In this document: in pieces, positions 1 through 4,923 of the stretch
Numbering within the stretch: the first letter of the stretch is position 1
Layout: each line of letters starts with the position of its first letter
Assembly (NCBI GenBank): GCA_018816205.1
Contig: JAHIWJ010000079.1
Location: forward strand, 1 to 5,665
Reading direction: 5' to 3'
Length of the DNA: 5,665 bases
Origin: Nanobdellota archaeon
GTDB lineage: Archaea > Nanobdellota > Nanobdellia > Pacearchaeales > GW2011-AR1
Translations under genes and position numbers: made by a program
Notes under the pieces: generated by a model
The model's database searches: none
Told to the model about the DNA's origin: nothing
Seen by the model: the letters and a program-made list of their open reading frames with translations, nothing else

Positions 1-122
1 AGGCCGATCACCAGACTGGAGATTTTTAGGCGGTGCGCAAGAGAGGATGAGCCCTTTACGAGAAAGTCTGCCCCTTTTATGAGAAAGATAATCCCCAAAA
101 CAAGCAGGAAGTATTCGAACAT
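1..122 (-). CDS. CaCA-family sodium/calcium (cation/Ca2+) exchanger, N-terminal fragment
   Basis: Partial gene: the reverse strand from the ATG at 122 stays open to the window edge (40 codons plus 2 bases). The translation begins MFEYFLLVLGIIFLIKGADF and continues LVKGSSSLAHRLKISSLVIG. This matches the first transmembrane segment and following loop of the CaCA antiporters (YrbG-like calcium/sodium exchangers). In that family an 'LxKGADxLVxGSSSLAxRLxIxxLVIG' stretch leads into the first alpha-repeat, which holds the ion-binding residues. That repeat lies off the window, so activity cannot be judged. The family exchanges Na+ (some also K+) for Ca2+ across the cytoplasmic membrane. A TATA-like box 25 bases upstream supports this start and a leaderless mRNA. 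The gene is divergent from the secreted Cys-rich protein. The family call rests on recognising the N-terminal motif. Confidence 0.82.
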   Translation of the reverse strand, partial: MFEYFLLVLGIIFLIKGADFLVKGSSSLAHRLKISSLVIG

Positions 123-142
123 TTTTGAATATGGGAAAAGGA

Positions 143-150
143 TTATTAAA
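143..150 (-). promoter_or_regulatory. TATA-like box of the exchanger gene
   Basis: On the minus strand this reads TTTAATAA. Its centre is about 25 bases before the ATG at 122, which fits an archaeal TATA box for a transcript starting at or next to the start codon. No Shine-Dalgarno sequence is seen before that ATG. Confidence 0.5.
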
Positions 151-163
151 GGGTTTTGGTGGG

Positions 164-181
164 CTTCAAATTAGATTGAAG
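164..181. repeat. Inverted repeat between divergent promoters (CTTCAA-N6-TTGAAG)
   Basis: A perfect 6-base inverted repeat with a 6-base spacer lies between the TATA-like boxes of the exchanger (143-150) and the secreted protein (192-199). Its position suggests an operator acting on one or both divergent genes. The arms are AT-rich and short, so chance is a real alternative. Confidence 0.35.
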
Positions 182-191
182 TTAAGGAAAG

Positions 192-199
192 TTATTTAA
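192..199 (+). promoter_or_regulatory. TATA-like box of the secreted Cys-rich protein gene
   Basis: The box TTATTTAA is centred about 26 bases before the ATG at 222. That spacing places the transcription start at the ATG and supports 222 over the in-frame TTG at 207. There is no Shine-Dalgarno sequence upstream. Confidence 0.5.
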
Positions 200-221
200 T
201 ACCTTTTTGTTTTTGTTTAGA

Positions 222-1925
222 ATGAAAAAATTTGTATTTCTTATTGCAGTCAGTTTTATTTTTTTGTTTGCAGTCTCTGTTTCAGCCTATAAAACCTATA
301 ATGTTGGCGATAGCGAGTTAGAGGCAGGATATACACCGGATATGTCGCCTGGAGATAGAATAAACTTTCAAATGGGGGAGCATGAAGCACATGTCTCTGT
401 TTTGTCAGTCGTAGATAACTCTGCACAGATTAGCATTTTCGCACACGGTTGGAAGAGGTTTTATACCCAAGAACATCCCGATGTCGACATTTTCCCGGAT
501 GTTCAAAAGTTTGAGATGACTGAAGATAATTATTACGATTTGAAGGTAACTTTGAATAGTGCAGTGAAAAATGATGACGGGACGAGAGTTGCGAGCATCA
601 CTTTGCAAAAGATTCATGAGGAAATTCCGGAAGGAACTGAGATATACTATGGTTGTTGGAAGTATTACGAGTGCAGAGATGGTTCGAAGATAAAATATTG
701 TGATTATACCTCAAATGGTATGTGCGGATGCCATGGTGTGAGTTCTTCGGAATGTCCGGATGAAGAGGAGGTTTTAGACAACTCCGAATCACAAAATTGT
801 TTTGTTCACGGAGATGGCGAAACGCAGATATATAATCTTGATGGAAAGACCTTTGAGGTTTTTTCTCACATTGAAGCGGAAGATAATTTTGCTAGTTTTA
901 AGGTCAATGGGGAATTAGGGGTTCCGAACGAATGGTCTTCTCCGCAGTGGGGGACTCCTGTTTTTGAAGGGGGTTATGTTATTATCGGTCAGTTGAGGAT
1001 TGTATTAAAGGAAGTTGGATATCTTGAGGGGTATGACGAGTATGCTAAGTTCTGTCTGGAATTAGAAAACGATGACGCATGCGAACCTGAATGTAATTGC
1101 ATTATGATGGAGAAGGAGTATTCTCAGTGCATTTTGTCTGATTGTAGTGCTGAACAAATGCCGTGTGAATTTGGTTGCAATCACGAAACTGGGAAATGCG
1201 AAGTTGAATCAAATTCTCAGGTCAGTGAAGAAGTTATTTGTCGATTCATTGGTTCGGATACAAAGCAGAGTTGCTGGCATAAGTCAGCTAATGCGGGCGA
1301 GGCGGGTTGTGATGGTATTGAAGAGTGCACAACACAAGTTTTTGGCCTGGGAGGGTCTGATTTGAATTGGTATAGCAGTTGCGGAGGATATGCACACACA
1401 GTTCTTGATTATGAAGATGACTATATTGAATTTTATTGCGGTCCGGATGAGGAATACTCGAGTGAGAAGTTTAGTCGAGCGAGTTGGGTTTGCGAGGATG
1501 ATGAAGAAATAGTTGAGCAGGGCGGGGATGGTTCTTGCAAATCTGAAGCAACTTGGAGATTTTATGCTACTCAATACTGTGCGGAGAATAGCGCAAGTGG
1601 GGAGTTGGATGATTTTCGAGCTTTTGAAAGTTGTGGTAGGGATTTGGTGATAAAACCTCAAGTTGGAAAGGTTAGTTCGATGGGGAATGAACCGGGAGTT
1701 AATTATATTTGTCAAGGTTGTCAGTTAGAAGGTAAGTGTTACCCTTTAGGATACAGGAAGAGTGGAAACTATTGTTCTGAAGGAGGTTTTCTGGAACAAG
1801 TTTCTGATGAGGGTTCTTGCGAGAATAATTTTGAGTGTAAAAGCAATCTTTGCATTGATAGCAGTTGTGTGAGCAGCGGCGTTTGGCAGAGATTTATGAA
1901 TTGGTTTAAGGGACTTTTTGGTTAG
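222..1925 (+). CDS. Secreted multi-domain cysteine-rich protein with C-terminal amphipathic tail
   Basis: 567 residues from the ATG at 222; a TTG at 207 would add five residues but would sit downstream of the expected transcription start. Residues 1-22 form a Sec signal peptide: KK, a long Phe/Val-rich core, then SVSA before Y23. Residues 23-140 are cysteine-free and look beta-rich, ending in a 'YYDLKVTLNS...ASITLQKI' stretch. Residues 141-180 form a small Cys cluster (GCWKYYECRDG, then MCGC). Residues 193-280 look like another beta domain (LDGK, ASFKVNGE, VIIGQLRI) bracketed by C193 and C278. Residues 287-326 hold eight cysteines, 340-406 six more (CRFIGS, SSCGGY), and 533-549 end in four closely spaced ones (CENNFECKSNLC). 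I count 34 cysteines in all, suggesting an extracellular protein held by disulfides. The last residues (WQRFMNWFKGLFG) resemble an amphipathic helix, not a transmembrane anchor. The module set resembles secreted proteins of Pacearchaeota/Woesearchaeota. I recognise no catalytic site. Function unknown; a surface or attachment role is a guess. Confidence 0.85.
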   Translation: MKKFVFLIAVSFIFLFAVSVSAYKTYNVGDSELEAGYTPDMSPGDRINFQMGEHEAHVSVLSVVDNSAQISIFAHGWKRFYTQEHPDVDIFPDVQKFEMTEDNYYDLKVTLNSAVKNDDGTRVASITLQKIHEEIPEGTEIYYGCWKYYECRDGSKIKYCDYTSNGMCGCHGVSSSECPDEEEVLDNSESQNCFVHGDGETQIYNLDGKTFEVFSHIEAEDNFASFKVNGELGVPNEWSSPQWGTPVFEGGYVIIGQLRIVLKEVGYLEGYDEYAKFCLELENDDACEPECNCIMMEKEYSQCILSDCSAEQMPCEFGCNHETGKCEVESNSQVSEEVICRFIGSDTKQSCWHKSANAGEAGCDGIEECTTQVFGLGGSDLNWYSSCGGYAHTVLDYEDDYIEFYCGPDEEYSSEKFSRASWVCEDDEEIVEQGGDGSCKSEATWRFYATQYCAENSASGELDDFRAFESCGRDLVIKPQVGKVSSMGNEPGVNYICQGCQLEGKCYPLGYRKSGNYCSEGGFLEQVSDEGSCENNFECKSNLCIDSSCVSSGVWQRFMNWFKGLFG

Positions 1926-1926
1926 A

Positions 1927-1934
1927 TTTAAATT
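1927..1934 (+). promoter_or_regulatory. TATA-like box of thpR
   Basis: TTTAAATT is centred about 27 bases before the ATG at 1957 and begins directly after the TAG of the upstream gene. This gives thpR its own promoter despite the short intergenic gap, and argues for a leaderless start at 1957. Confidence 0.5.
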
Positions 1935-1940
1935 CTGTTG

Positions 1941-1953
1941 GTTTTTTGTTTTG
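1941..1953 (+). terminator. T-rich tract ending the secreted-protein transcript
   Basis: A run of six T, then G, then four T lies in the 31-base gap after the stop codon at 1925. Archaeal RNA polymerase can stop at such U-tracts without a hairpin. The tract also lies between the thpR TATA box and its start codon, so termination and initiation signals are interleaved. Confidence 0.4.
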
Positions 1954-1956
1954 GTA

Positions 1957-2511
1957 ATGGAGAAAGTGCGGGCATTTATCGCGATTGATTTTCCTGATGA
2001 AGTTGTGAAGGAAATCGCGAGGGTGCAAGAGGTTTTTGGAAATAAGCAGTTTACCGGGAAGATGACTGAGCTGGAAAACTTGCATTTGACTTTGAAGTTT
2101 CTTGGGGAGATTGAGGCCGAGAAAGTTGAAGAGGTTCGGTCGGCTTTGCGCGAGATAAAGTTTGGGAAATTCGAGGCGCGGTTGGCTGAAGCGGGGACGT
2201 TTAATCACCGAGGGAAACCTTCGATAGTTTGGATTAAAGTTGGGGGGGAGGGAATTTTTGATTTGCAGTCAGCAGTTGATTTGGCAGTGGAGAAATGTGG
2301 GTTTAAGAAAGAGAAAAGGTTTATGTCGCATTTGACGATTGCGAGAGTGAAATATGTGAAGGACAAGAAAGATTTTGTTGGGTATGTCAAAAGGTTGGGT
2401 GTTCGGGACGTGAAATTTAATGTCGGGGGTTTTAAGTTGATGAGGTCGGAGTTGCAGCCGATGGGGCCGGTTTATACTGTTGTTGAAGAATTTGAGTTGA
2501 AGGAAAAATAA
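1957..2511 (+). CDS. thpR: RNA 2',3'-cyclic phosphodiesterase (2'-5' RNA ligase family)
   Basis: 184 residues, the usual length for ThpR/LigT. Members of this 2H phosphoesterase family hydrolyse 2',3'-cyclic phosphate RNA ends to 2'-phosphates; in vitro some join RNA halves by a 2'-5' bond. They are soluble cytoplasmic enzymes, and tRNA half-molecules are the usual proposed substrates. Both signature HxTx motifs are present: HLTL at residues 43-46 (within NLHLTLKFLGE) and HLTI at 125-128 (within MSHLTIARVK). The N-terminus RAFIAIDFP and the stretch PSIVWIKV at 88-95 are also typical. The start at 1957 is chosen because RAFIAID follows it at once and a TATA-like box sits 27 bases upstream. The in-frame TTG at 1918 would overlap the previous gene and add 13 unlike residues. 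It is tail-to-tail with the gene ending at 2524. Confidence 0.93.
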   Translation: MEKVRAFIAIDFPDEVVKEIARVQEVFGNKQFTGKMTELENLHLTLKFLGEIEAEKVEEVRSALREIKFGKFEARLAEAGTFNHRGKPSIVWIKVGGEGIFDLQSAVDLAVEKCGFKKEKRFMSHLTIARVKYVKDKKDFVGYVKRLGVRDVKFNVGGFKLMRSELQPMGPVYTVVEEFELKEK

Positions 2512-2518
2512 AAAAGGA
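2501..2518 (-). terminator. T-rich terminator for the unknown two-gene cassette
   Basis: Read on the minus strand this is CCTTTTTTATTTTTCCTT, starting six bases after the stop of the gene at 2524-2904. It fits a U-tract-driven archaeal terminator and overlaps the last codons of thpR. Confidence 0.45.
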
Positions 2519-2520
2519 AA

Positions 2521-2539
2521 TCTTTATTGTTTTCTTTTT
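2521..2539 (+). terminator. T-rich terminator for thpR
   Basis: TCTTTATTGTTTTCTTTTT begins ten bases after the thpR stop and lies inside the last codons of the opposing gene. With the A-rich block beside it, it forms a back-to-back terminator pair in the convergent junction. Confidence 0.45.
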
Positions 2540-2904
2540 ATAAAATATGGAGCTCTTAAATGTCCTAAAAATCCTTCGTTAAAAAGTTCATAACCTATGA
2601 CAAGCACTTTTTGACATCTTTCTTCGTAGTCTATCCCAGAGTAGCGTTCAGCAACTATTTTTGCTAGTTCAGGGTGACCTTCTGAGAATGCATTCCAAAC
2701 TATATTTGAAATTCCTCTTGGGTTTGGATATCCTGGGTCGTACACTGTCCAGGAGGTTGTATCCCCTACAGCTCCAAGAGTACGAGCACATCCCATAATT
2801 GAATTAGTATGGGCTCTTAAATTTTCATCATCGTGGCTTAGTTCAATAGATGCTTCAATTTCTGGGAGATAAAGTGTTCCTATTCTCTGTGTTCTGTCTA
2901 TCAT
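2524..2904 (-). CDS. Unknown soluble protein, second gene of TrmB-linked cassette
   Basis: 126 residues with no signal peptide or membrane segment. I do not recognise a family. The protein is mixed alpha/beta in appearance: an acidic strand-like N-terminus (GTLYLPEIEASIELSHDDEN), a central loop rich in Gly, Pro and Trp (TTSWTVYDPGYPNPRG), and two likely helices (NIVWNAFSEGHPELAKIVAE and the segment ending VLVIGYELFNEG). It finishes in a basic FIKRKQ tail and has two cysteines. It is translated from its own ribosome binding site one base after the stop of the 2906-3283 gene, so the two are co-transcribed. I found no TTG among about ten leucine codons, unlike the plus-strand neighbours, where TTG is common. 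It is probably a real gene: the reading frame fills the space, has a good ribosome binding site and gives a protein-like sequence. Confidence 0.75.
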   Translation of the reverse strand: MIDRTQRIGTLYLPEIEASIELSHDDENLRAHTNSIMGCARTLGAVGDTTSWTVYDPGYPNPRGISNIVWNAFSEGHPELAKIVAERYSGIDYEERCQKVLVIGYELFNEGFLGHLRAPYFIKRKQ

Positions 2905-2905
2905 T

Positions 2906-3283
2906 TTAATCTTGCCTCCTTTCAGTTTCTTCGATAACTTCGCTTAGCTTAGAAAATAGTCTTTGTTGTAAATGGGTTCTGTTTGTTTCAAGTGTTTTTA
3001 GCGCGTGATAAGTTCTTGCGATTTCCCCTCTTAGCTTCGTTTCTGCTTCATCCCCATAAGAGAGCGTGCGTCCTTCGAAATAACCGCCGCCTGGAATTTC
3101 AATACTAATTACTGTTTCTGTTCCAGAGCCATATTGTCTTCCTGTTCCTAGCCTTGCTGGTAAGTCTGTCGTTAGGGCGTATTTGTCATTTAACGGGCCT
3201 CTGCCGACTATCCAACCCTTGCTAGGTAGCCGGTTTACCCATTCTGGCGTTTCTCTTCCGTTTGTTTGCGTTTCATTCGTCAT
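2906..3283 (-). CDS. Unknown soluble protein, first gene of TrmB-linked cassette
   Basis: 125 residues with no signal peptide, membrane segment or cysteine. I do not recognise it. The N-terminal third is polar with PEWVNRLPSKGWIVGRGPL. The middle is Gly-rich and strand-like (GTGRQYGSGTETVISIEI, then PGGGYFEGRTLSYGDE). Residues 80-125 are a charged helical stretch that could form a coiled coil (KLRGEIARTYHALKTLETN, later LSEVIEETERRQD). That suggests a small beta-type head with a helical tail for self-association or partner binding; this is inference from appearance only. A TATA-like box lies 27 bases before the ATG, and the shared palindrome lies just beyond it, so the divergent TrmB-like protein probably regulates this gene. 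The stop is one base from the start of the next gene. No TTG was found among about a dozen leucine codons. Confidence 0.77.
   Translation of the reverse strand: MTNETQTNGRETPEWVNRLPSKGWIVGRGPLNDKYALTTDLPARLGTGRQYGSGTETVISIEIPGGGYFEGRTLSYGDEAETKLRGEIARTYHALKTLETNRTHLQQRLFSKLSEVIEETERRQD
2915..2923 (-). promoter_or_regulatory. Strong Shine-Dalgarno site for the second cassette gene
   Basis: On the minus strand this reads GAAAGGAGG, a near-ideal anti-16S match, ending 10 bases before the ATG at 2904. It lies within the last codons of the upstream gene. It fixes the start at 2904 and shows that this internal operon gene is initiated differently from the leaderless first gene. Confidence 0.75.
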
Positions 3284-3305
3284 AATATTTCTGCTCGAAG
3301 TTCCT

Positions 3306-3314
3306 ACTTAAACT
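3306..3314 (-). promoter_or_regulatory. TATA-like box of the unknown two-gene cassette
   Basis: Minus-strand AGTTTAAGT is centred 27 bases before the ATG at 3283, consistent with a leaderless transcript. It is adjacent to the palindrome at 3316-3339, so a bound regulator would probably affect TBP/TFB access. Confidence 0.5.
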
Positions 3315-3315
3315 A

Positions 3316-3339
3316 TTGTGGTGGCAATTACCACCAAAA
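3316..3339. promoter_or_regulatory. Palindromic operator in the divergent TrmB/cassette promoter region
   Basis: The core is TGGTGG-N6-CCACCA with AATT at the centre. Extended to 24 bases, 10 of 12 symmetric positions pair. The centre (3327/3328) lies about 16 bases from the TATA box of the regulator gene and about 17 from the TATA box of the cassette, overlapping the upstream (BRE) side of both. It is the natural candidate for the binding site of the adjacent TrmB-like regulator. It differs from the TATCAC-N5-GTGATA motif known for Thermococcales TrmB. Binding is inferred from position and symmetry. Confidence 0.7.
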
Positions 3340-3348
3340 AATATAAAA
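3339..3348 (+). promoter_or_regulatory. TATA box of the TrmB-like regulator gene
   Basis: AAATATAAAA is centred about 27-28 bases before the ATG at 3371, the classic archaeal distance for a leaderless start. The palindrome's right arm abuts it, which suggests autoregulation. Confidence 0.65.
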
Positions 3349-3370
3349 ATTCAAGTTGGTTTAGAAGGAA

Positions 3371-4114
3371 ATGTTTGAAGAGTTATTGAAGGGAATCGGT
3401 CTGAGTTCGAATGAGGCGAAGGTTTACGAAGCGATGTTGAAGATGGGTGAGGCATCGGTGCAGGCATTGTCGTTGAAGTCAGGCGTGCATAGAAGGAATG
3501 TTTATGATTCTTTAGCTAAGCTGCAGGAGAAGAGCCTTGCGCATGAGAGTTTTGTTAAAGGGGAGAAGTTTTTCAAGCCGGCTGACCCAGAGAGGCTTTT
3601 GGAGATTTTAAGGGAAAAGGAGGTTGTGATTGGGAGGCGGCTGCCTGATTTGCAGAATTTGTTTCATTTTAAGGAGAGTAAGGTTGAGGCGTATTTTCAT
3701 AAGGGGATTGAAGGATTTAAGACGTATTTGCAGGATATTTTAGATACGGGAGAGACTGTTTATTTTATTGGGGCGAAGGCGTTTTGGTTGGATTCACGGC
3801 TTGAACATTATCTTTATCATTTTGATAAGGAGAGGAAGAAGAGGGGGATTAAGTTTATACATCTTTTTGATGCAGAGGTTAAGGTGCAGAAACCTGAGAT
3901 TTTGAAGGTTGTTGGGAAGCCGTATAAGTTTTTGCCGGCGAAGTATTCGTCGCAGACAGCTGTTGATATTTTTGGAGATTATGTTGTTGCGTTTGCAGGG
4001 GTTTCGGTTGGGGAGTTGCAGGAGACGCCGATACAGTTTGTTATGAAGTCTCGAACGCTGGCGGATGGATACAGAAAGTTCTTCCAATTTATGTGGGATT
4101 TTTGTGAAGAATAG
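3371..4114 (+). CDS. TrmB-family transcriptional regulator
   Basis: 247 residues. Residues 1-75 form a TrmB-type winged helix: LLKGIGLSSNEAKVYEAML, then a helix-turn-helix with VHRRNVYDSLAKLQEKSL as the likely recognition helix (39-56), and a wing ending FFKPADPERLL. Residues 76-100 are a helical linker, a probable dimer contact. From about 104 the C-terminal domain begins with VEAYFHKGIEGFKTYLQDIL, typical of the shorter TrmB-like proteins. It ends with SRTLADGYRKFFQFMWD. At 247 residues it is shorter than sugar-sensing TrmB proteins (about 340) and lacks room for their full sugar-binding domain, so its ligand cannot be predicted. The ATG at 3371 is set by the TATA box 27-28 bases upstream; a purine-rich AGAAGGAA just before it may also help translation. 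It is divergent from the two-gene cassette, whose shared operator suggests it controls both transcripts. Confidence 0.92.
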   Translation: MFEELLKGIGLSSNEAKVYEAMLKMGEASVQALSLKSGVHRRNVYDSLAKLQEKSLAHESFVKGEKFFKPADPERLLEILREKEVVIGRRLPDLQNLFHFKESKVEAYFHKGIEGFKTYLQDILDTGETVYFIGAKAFWLDSRLEHYLYHFDKERKKRGIKFIHLFDAEVKVQKPEILKVVGKPYKFLPAKYSSQTAVDIFGDYVVAFAGVSVGELQETPIQFVMKSRTLADGYRKFFQFMWDFCEE

Positions 4115-4426
4115 TTACTTTGATTTTTGAATCTGGTCAGGTTTGGGTTTTTTCTGGACTTTTTCGAACTTGACTGTGCCACCTTTTAACTTTTTCATGA
4201 CAAATTCTGCTTGTGATTCTGTGCGGAGGATTATGTAGAGTACGATTATCAATAGGATGGTTGCGGTTATTGCAACTAGGACTTCGTACATAAGCGCGTT
4301 TTGTGCGGGCGCGAATTTTTCAATGATGTGGAGCACTACATCTTTCCAGATAAGAGCGGTTGCGATTGAGAATGCAGAAATTAATGCTGCGTGAATTACC
4401 TTGCTTATTGAAATTGGACGAACCAT
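4115..4426 (-). CDS. Small membrane protein, DUF5654-like
   Basis: 103 residues with two predicted membrane segments, about 10-27 (IHAALISAFSIATALIW) and 45-67 (LMYEVLVAITATILLIIVLY), and a Lys-rich C-terminal tail (from MKKLKGG onward) likely to be cytoplasmic. The segment ISAFSIATALIWKDVV followed by a short amphipathic stretch and a second hydrophobic helix resembles the archaeal DUF5654 family, which has a conserved 'A-W-(N/K)-D/A' end to its first helix. That family has no known function; the match is from memory of the pattern. The basic tail is longer than the minimal two-helix core. The stop codon abuts the stop of the TrmB-like gene with no base between them. An AT-rich palindromic TATA-like box lies 25 bases before the ATG. 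Confidence 0.72.
   Translation of the reverse strand: MVRPISISKVIHAALISAFSIATALIWKDVVLHIIEKFAPAQNALMYEVLVAITATILLIIVLYIILRTESQAEFVMKKLKGGTVKFEKVQKKPKPDQIQKSK
4146..4165 (+). terminator. T-rich terminator for the TrmB-like gene
   Basis: Two pyrimidine tracts, TTTTTTC and CTTTTTC, occur about 35-50 bases after the regulator's stop codon, inside the 3' end of the opposing membrane-protein gene. They fit a hairpin-less archaeal terminator. No comparable U-tract is seen for the opposing gene just past 4115. Confidence 0.35.
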
Positions 4427-4445
4427 ATTGTAATTAGTCTAAGGA

Positions 4446-4456
4446 GATTTAAAATC
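4446..4456 (-). promoter_or_regulatory. TATA-like box of the DUF5654-like gene
   Basis: Minus-strand GATTTTAAATC, an 11-base near-palindrome, is centred 25 bases before the ATG at 4426. It suggests separate leaderless transcription of this gene rather than read-through alone from the 4481-4840 gene upstream. Confidence 0.45.
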
Positions 4457-4480
4457 TTTTGGTTGCGAATTTCTCTGTCT

Positions 4481-4840
4481 TTACGAGATAAACACTGAAA
4501 TTCCTGAAATAGCTTTAATTAAGTATTCTAAGACTATTGCAGACATTAAAACAAATGCTAGGTGGAGTGCCCAGACCATTATTGCCTTGTGCCACTTTAG
4601 TTTGAATGATTTTTTGTAAATCCAAATTAGGAAGACGAATGCTATTAATCCGCTGTAGAAAGCAACGAAGAGGTCTATTGTTGAAATTACTAAACCTGAA
4701 ATGGTCATTATAAACAGGGTTTTTAGAAATGTTGTTTTTCCCTTGAATATTTTTACAGCTTTGTGTAAAGGTAGGGCTGATAGAATCAAGACTACTAGGA
4801 TAAACAATCCGTGGTAAATCTCAGTATTTGAAAATATCAT
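4481..4840 (-). CDS. Unknown four-helix membrane protein
   Basis: 119 residues and strongly hydrophobic. Four membrane segments can be drawn at about 10-26, 40-57, 58-75 and 86-108. Both basic loops (KAVKIFKGK at 27-35 and KKSFKLKWHK at 76-85) fall on the same side, so the positive-inside rule predicts both termini outside the cell. There are no cysteines and no conspicuous charged residue clusters inside the helices beyond D56 and E105. I do not recognise a family and see no catalytic or transport motif. It lies 54 bases upstream of the DUF5654-like gene on the same strand, so the two may be partly co-transcribed, and it is divergent from the DUF2207-like gene. The ATG at 4840 is supported by an ATTAAAAC box about 25 bases upstream. 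Confidence 0.7.
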   Translation of the reverse strand: MIFSNTEIYHGLFILVVLILSALPLHKAVKIFKGKTTFLKTLFIMTISGLVISTIDLFVAFYSGLIAFVFLIWIYKKSFKLKWHKAIMVWALHLAFVLMSAIVLEYLIKAISGISVFIS

Positions 4841-4851
4841 TAGTGAATAGG

Positions 4852-4869
4852 TTTTTATAATGTTTTAAT
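4852..4869. promoter_or_regulatory. Overlapping divergent TATA-like boxes
   Basis: TTTTTATAA (4852-4860) suits plus-strand transcription starting near 4883, giving a leader of about 40 bases before the ATG at 4924. The adjacent stretch at 4862-4869 reads ATTAAAAC on the minus strand, about 25 bases before the ATG at 4840. The two promoters would be so close that TBP binding at one could exclude the other. Confidence 0.4.
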
Positions 4870-4913
4870 CTTTTTGTTTAGTGGGGCGAACTTGGATTTT
4901 TTCAATAGTCTTC

Positions 4914-4918
4914 AGGAG
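4914..4918 (+). promoter_or_regulatory. Shine-Dalgarno site of the DUF2207-like gene
   Basis: AGGAG ends five bases before the ATG at 4924. This gene and the second cassette gene are the only two with a clear site. Here it accompanies a predicted leader of about 40 bases and fixes the start. Confidence 0.6.
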
Positions 4919-4923
4919 ATAAA

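Noticed and set aside
154..163. TTTTGGTGGG as a half-site of the TrmB-linked palindrome
   Set aside because: Only one arm (GGTGG) matches and no CCACC partner follows at the right spacing; such a short match is expected by chance.
1284..1715. 143-codon minus-strand open frame opposite the secreted protein gene
   Set aside because: It lies wholly antisense to a well-supported gene. Its translation is low in structure, rich in Ile/Thr/Ser, and has no promoter or ribosome binding site; it is a shadow of the sense codons.
1918..1956. Upstream TTG start for thpR
   Set aside because: It would overlap the previous gene and add a 13-residue hydrophobic extension not seen in the family. The ATG at 1957 places RAFIAID at the N-terminus and has a TATA-like box at the right distance.
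4172..4186. CCACC at 4179-4183 as a second regulator site
   Set aside because: A single short arm inside a coding region with no paired GGTGG; not supportable.
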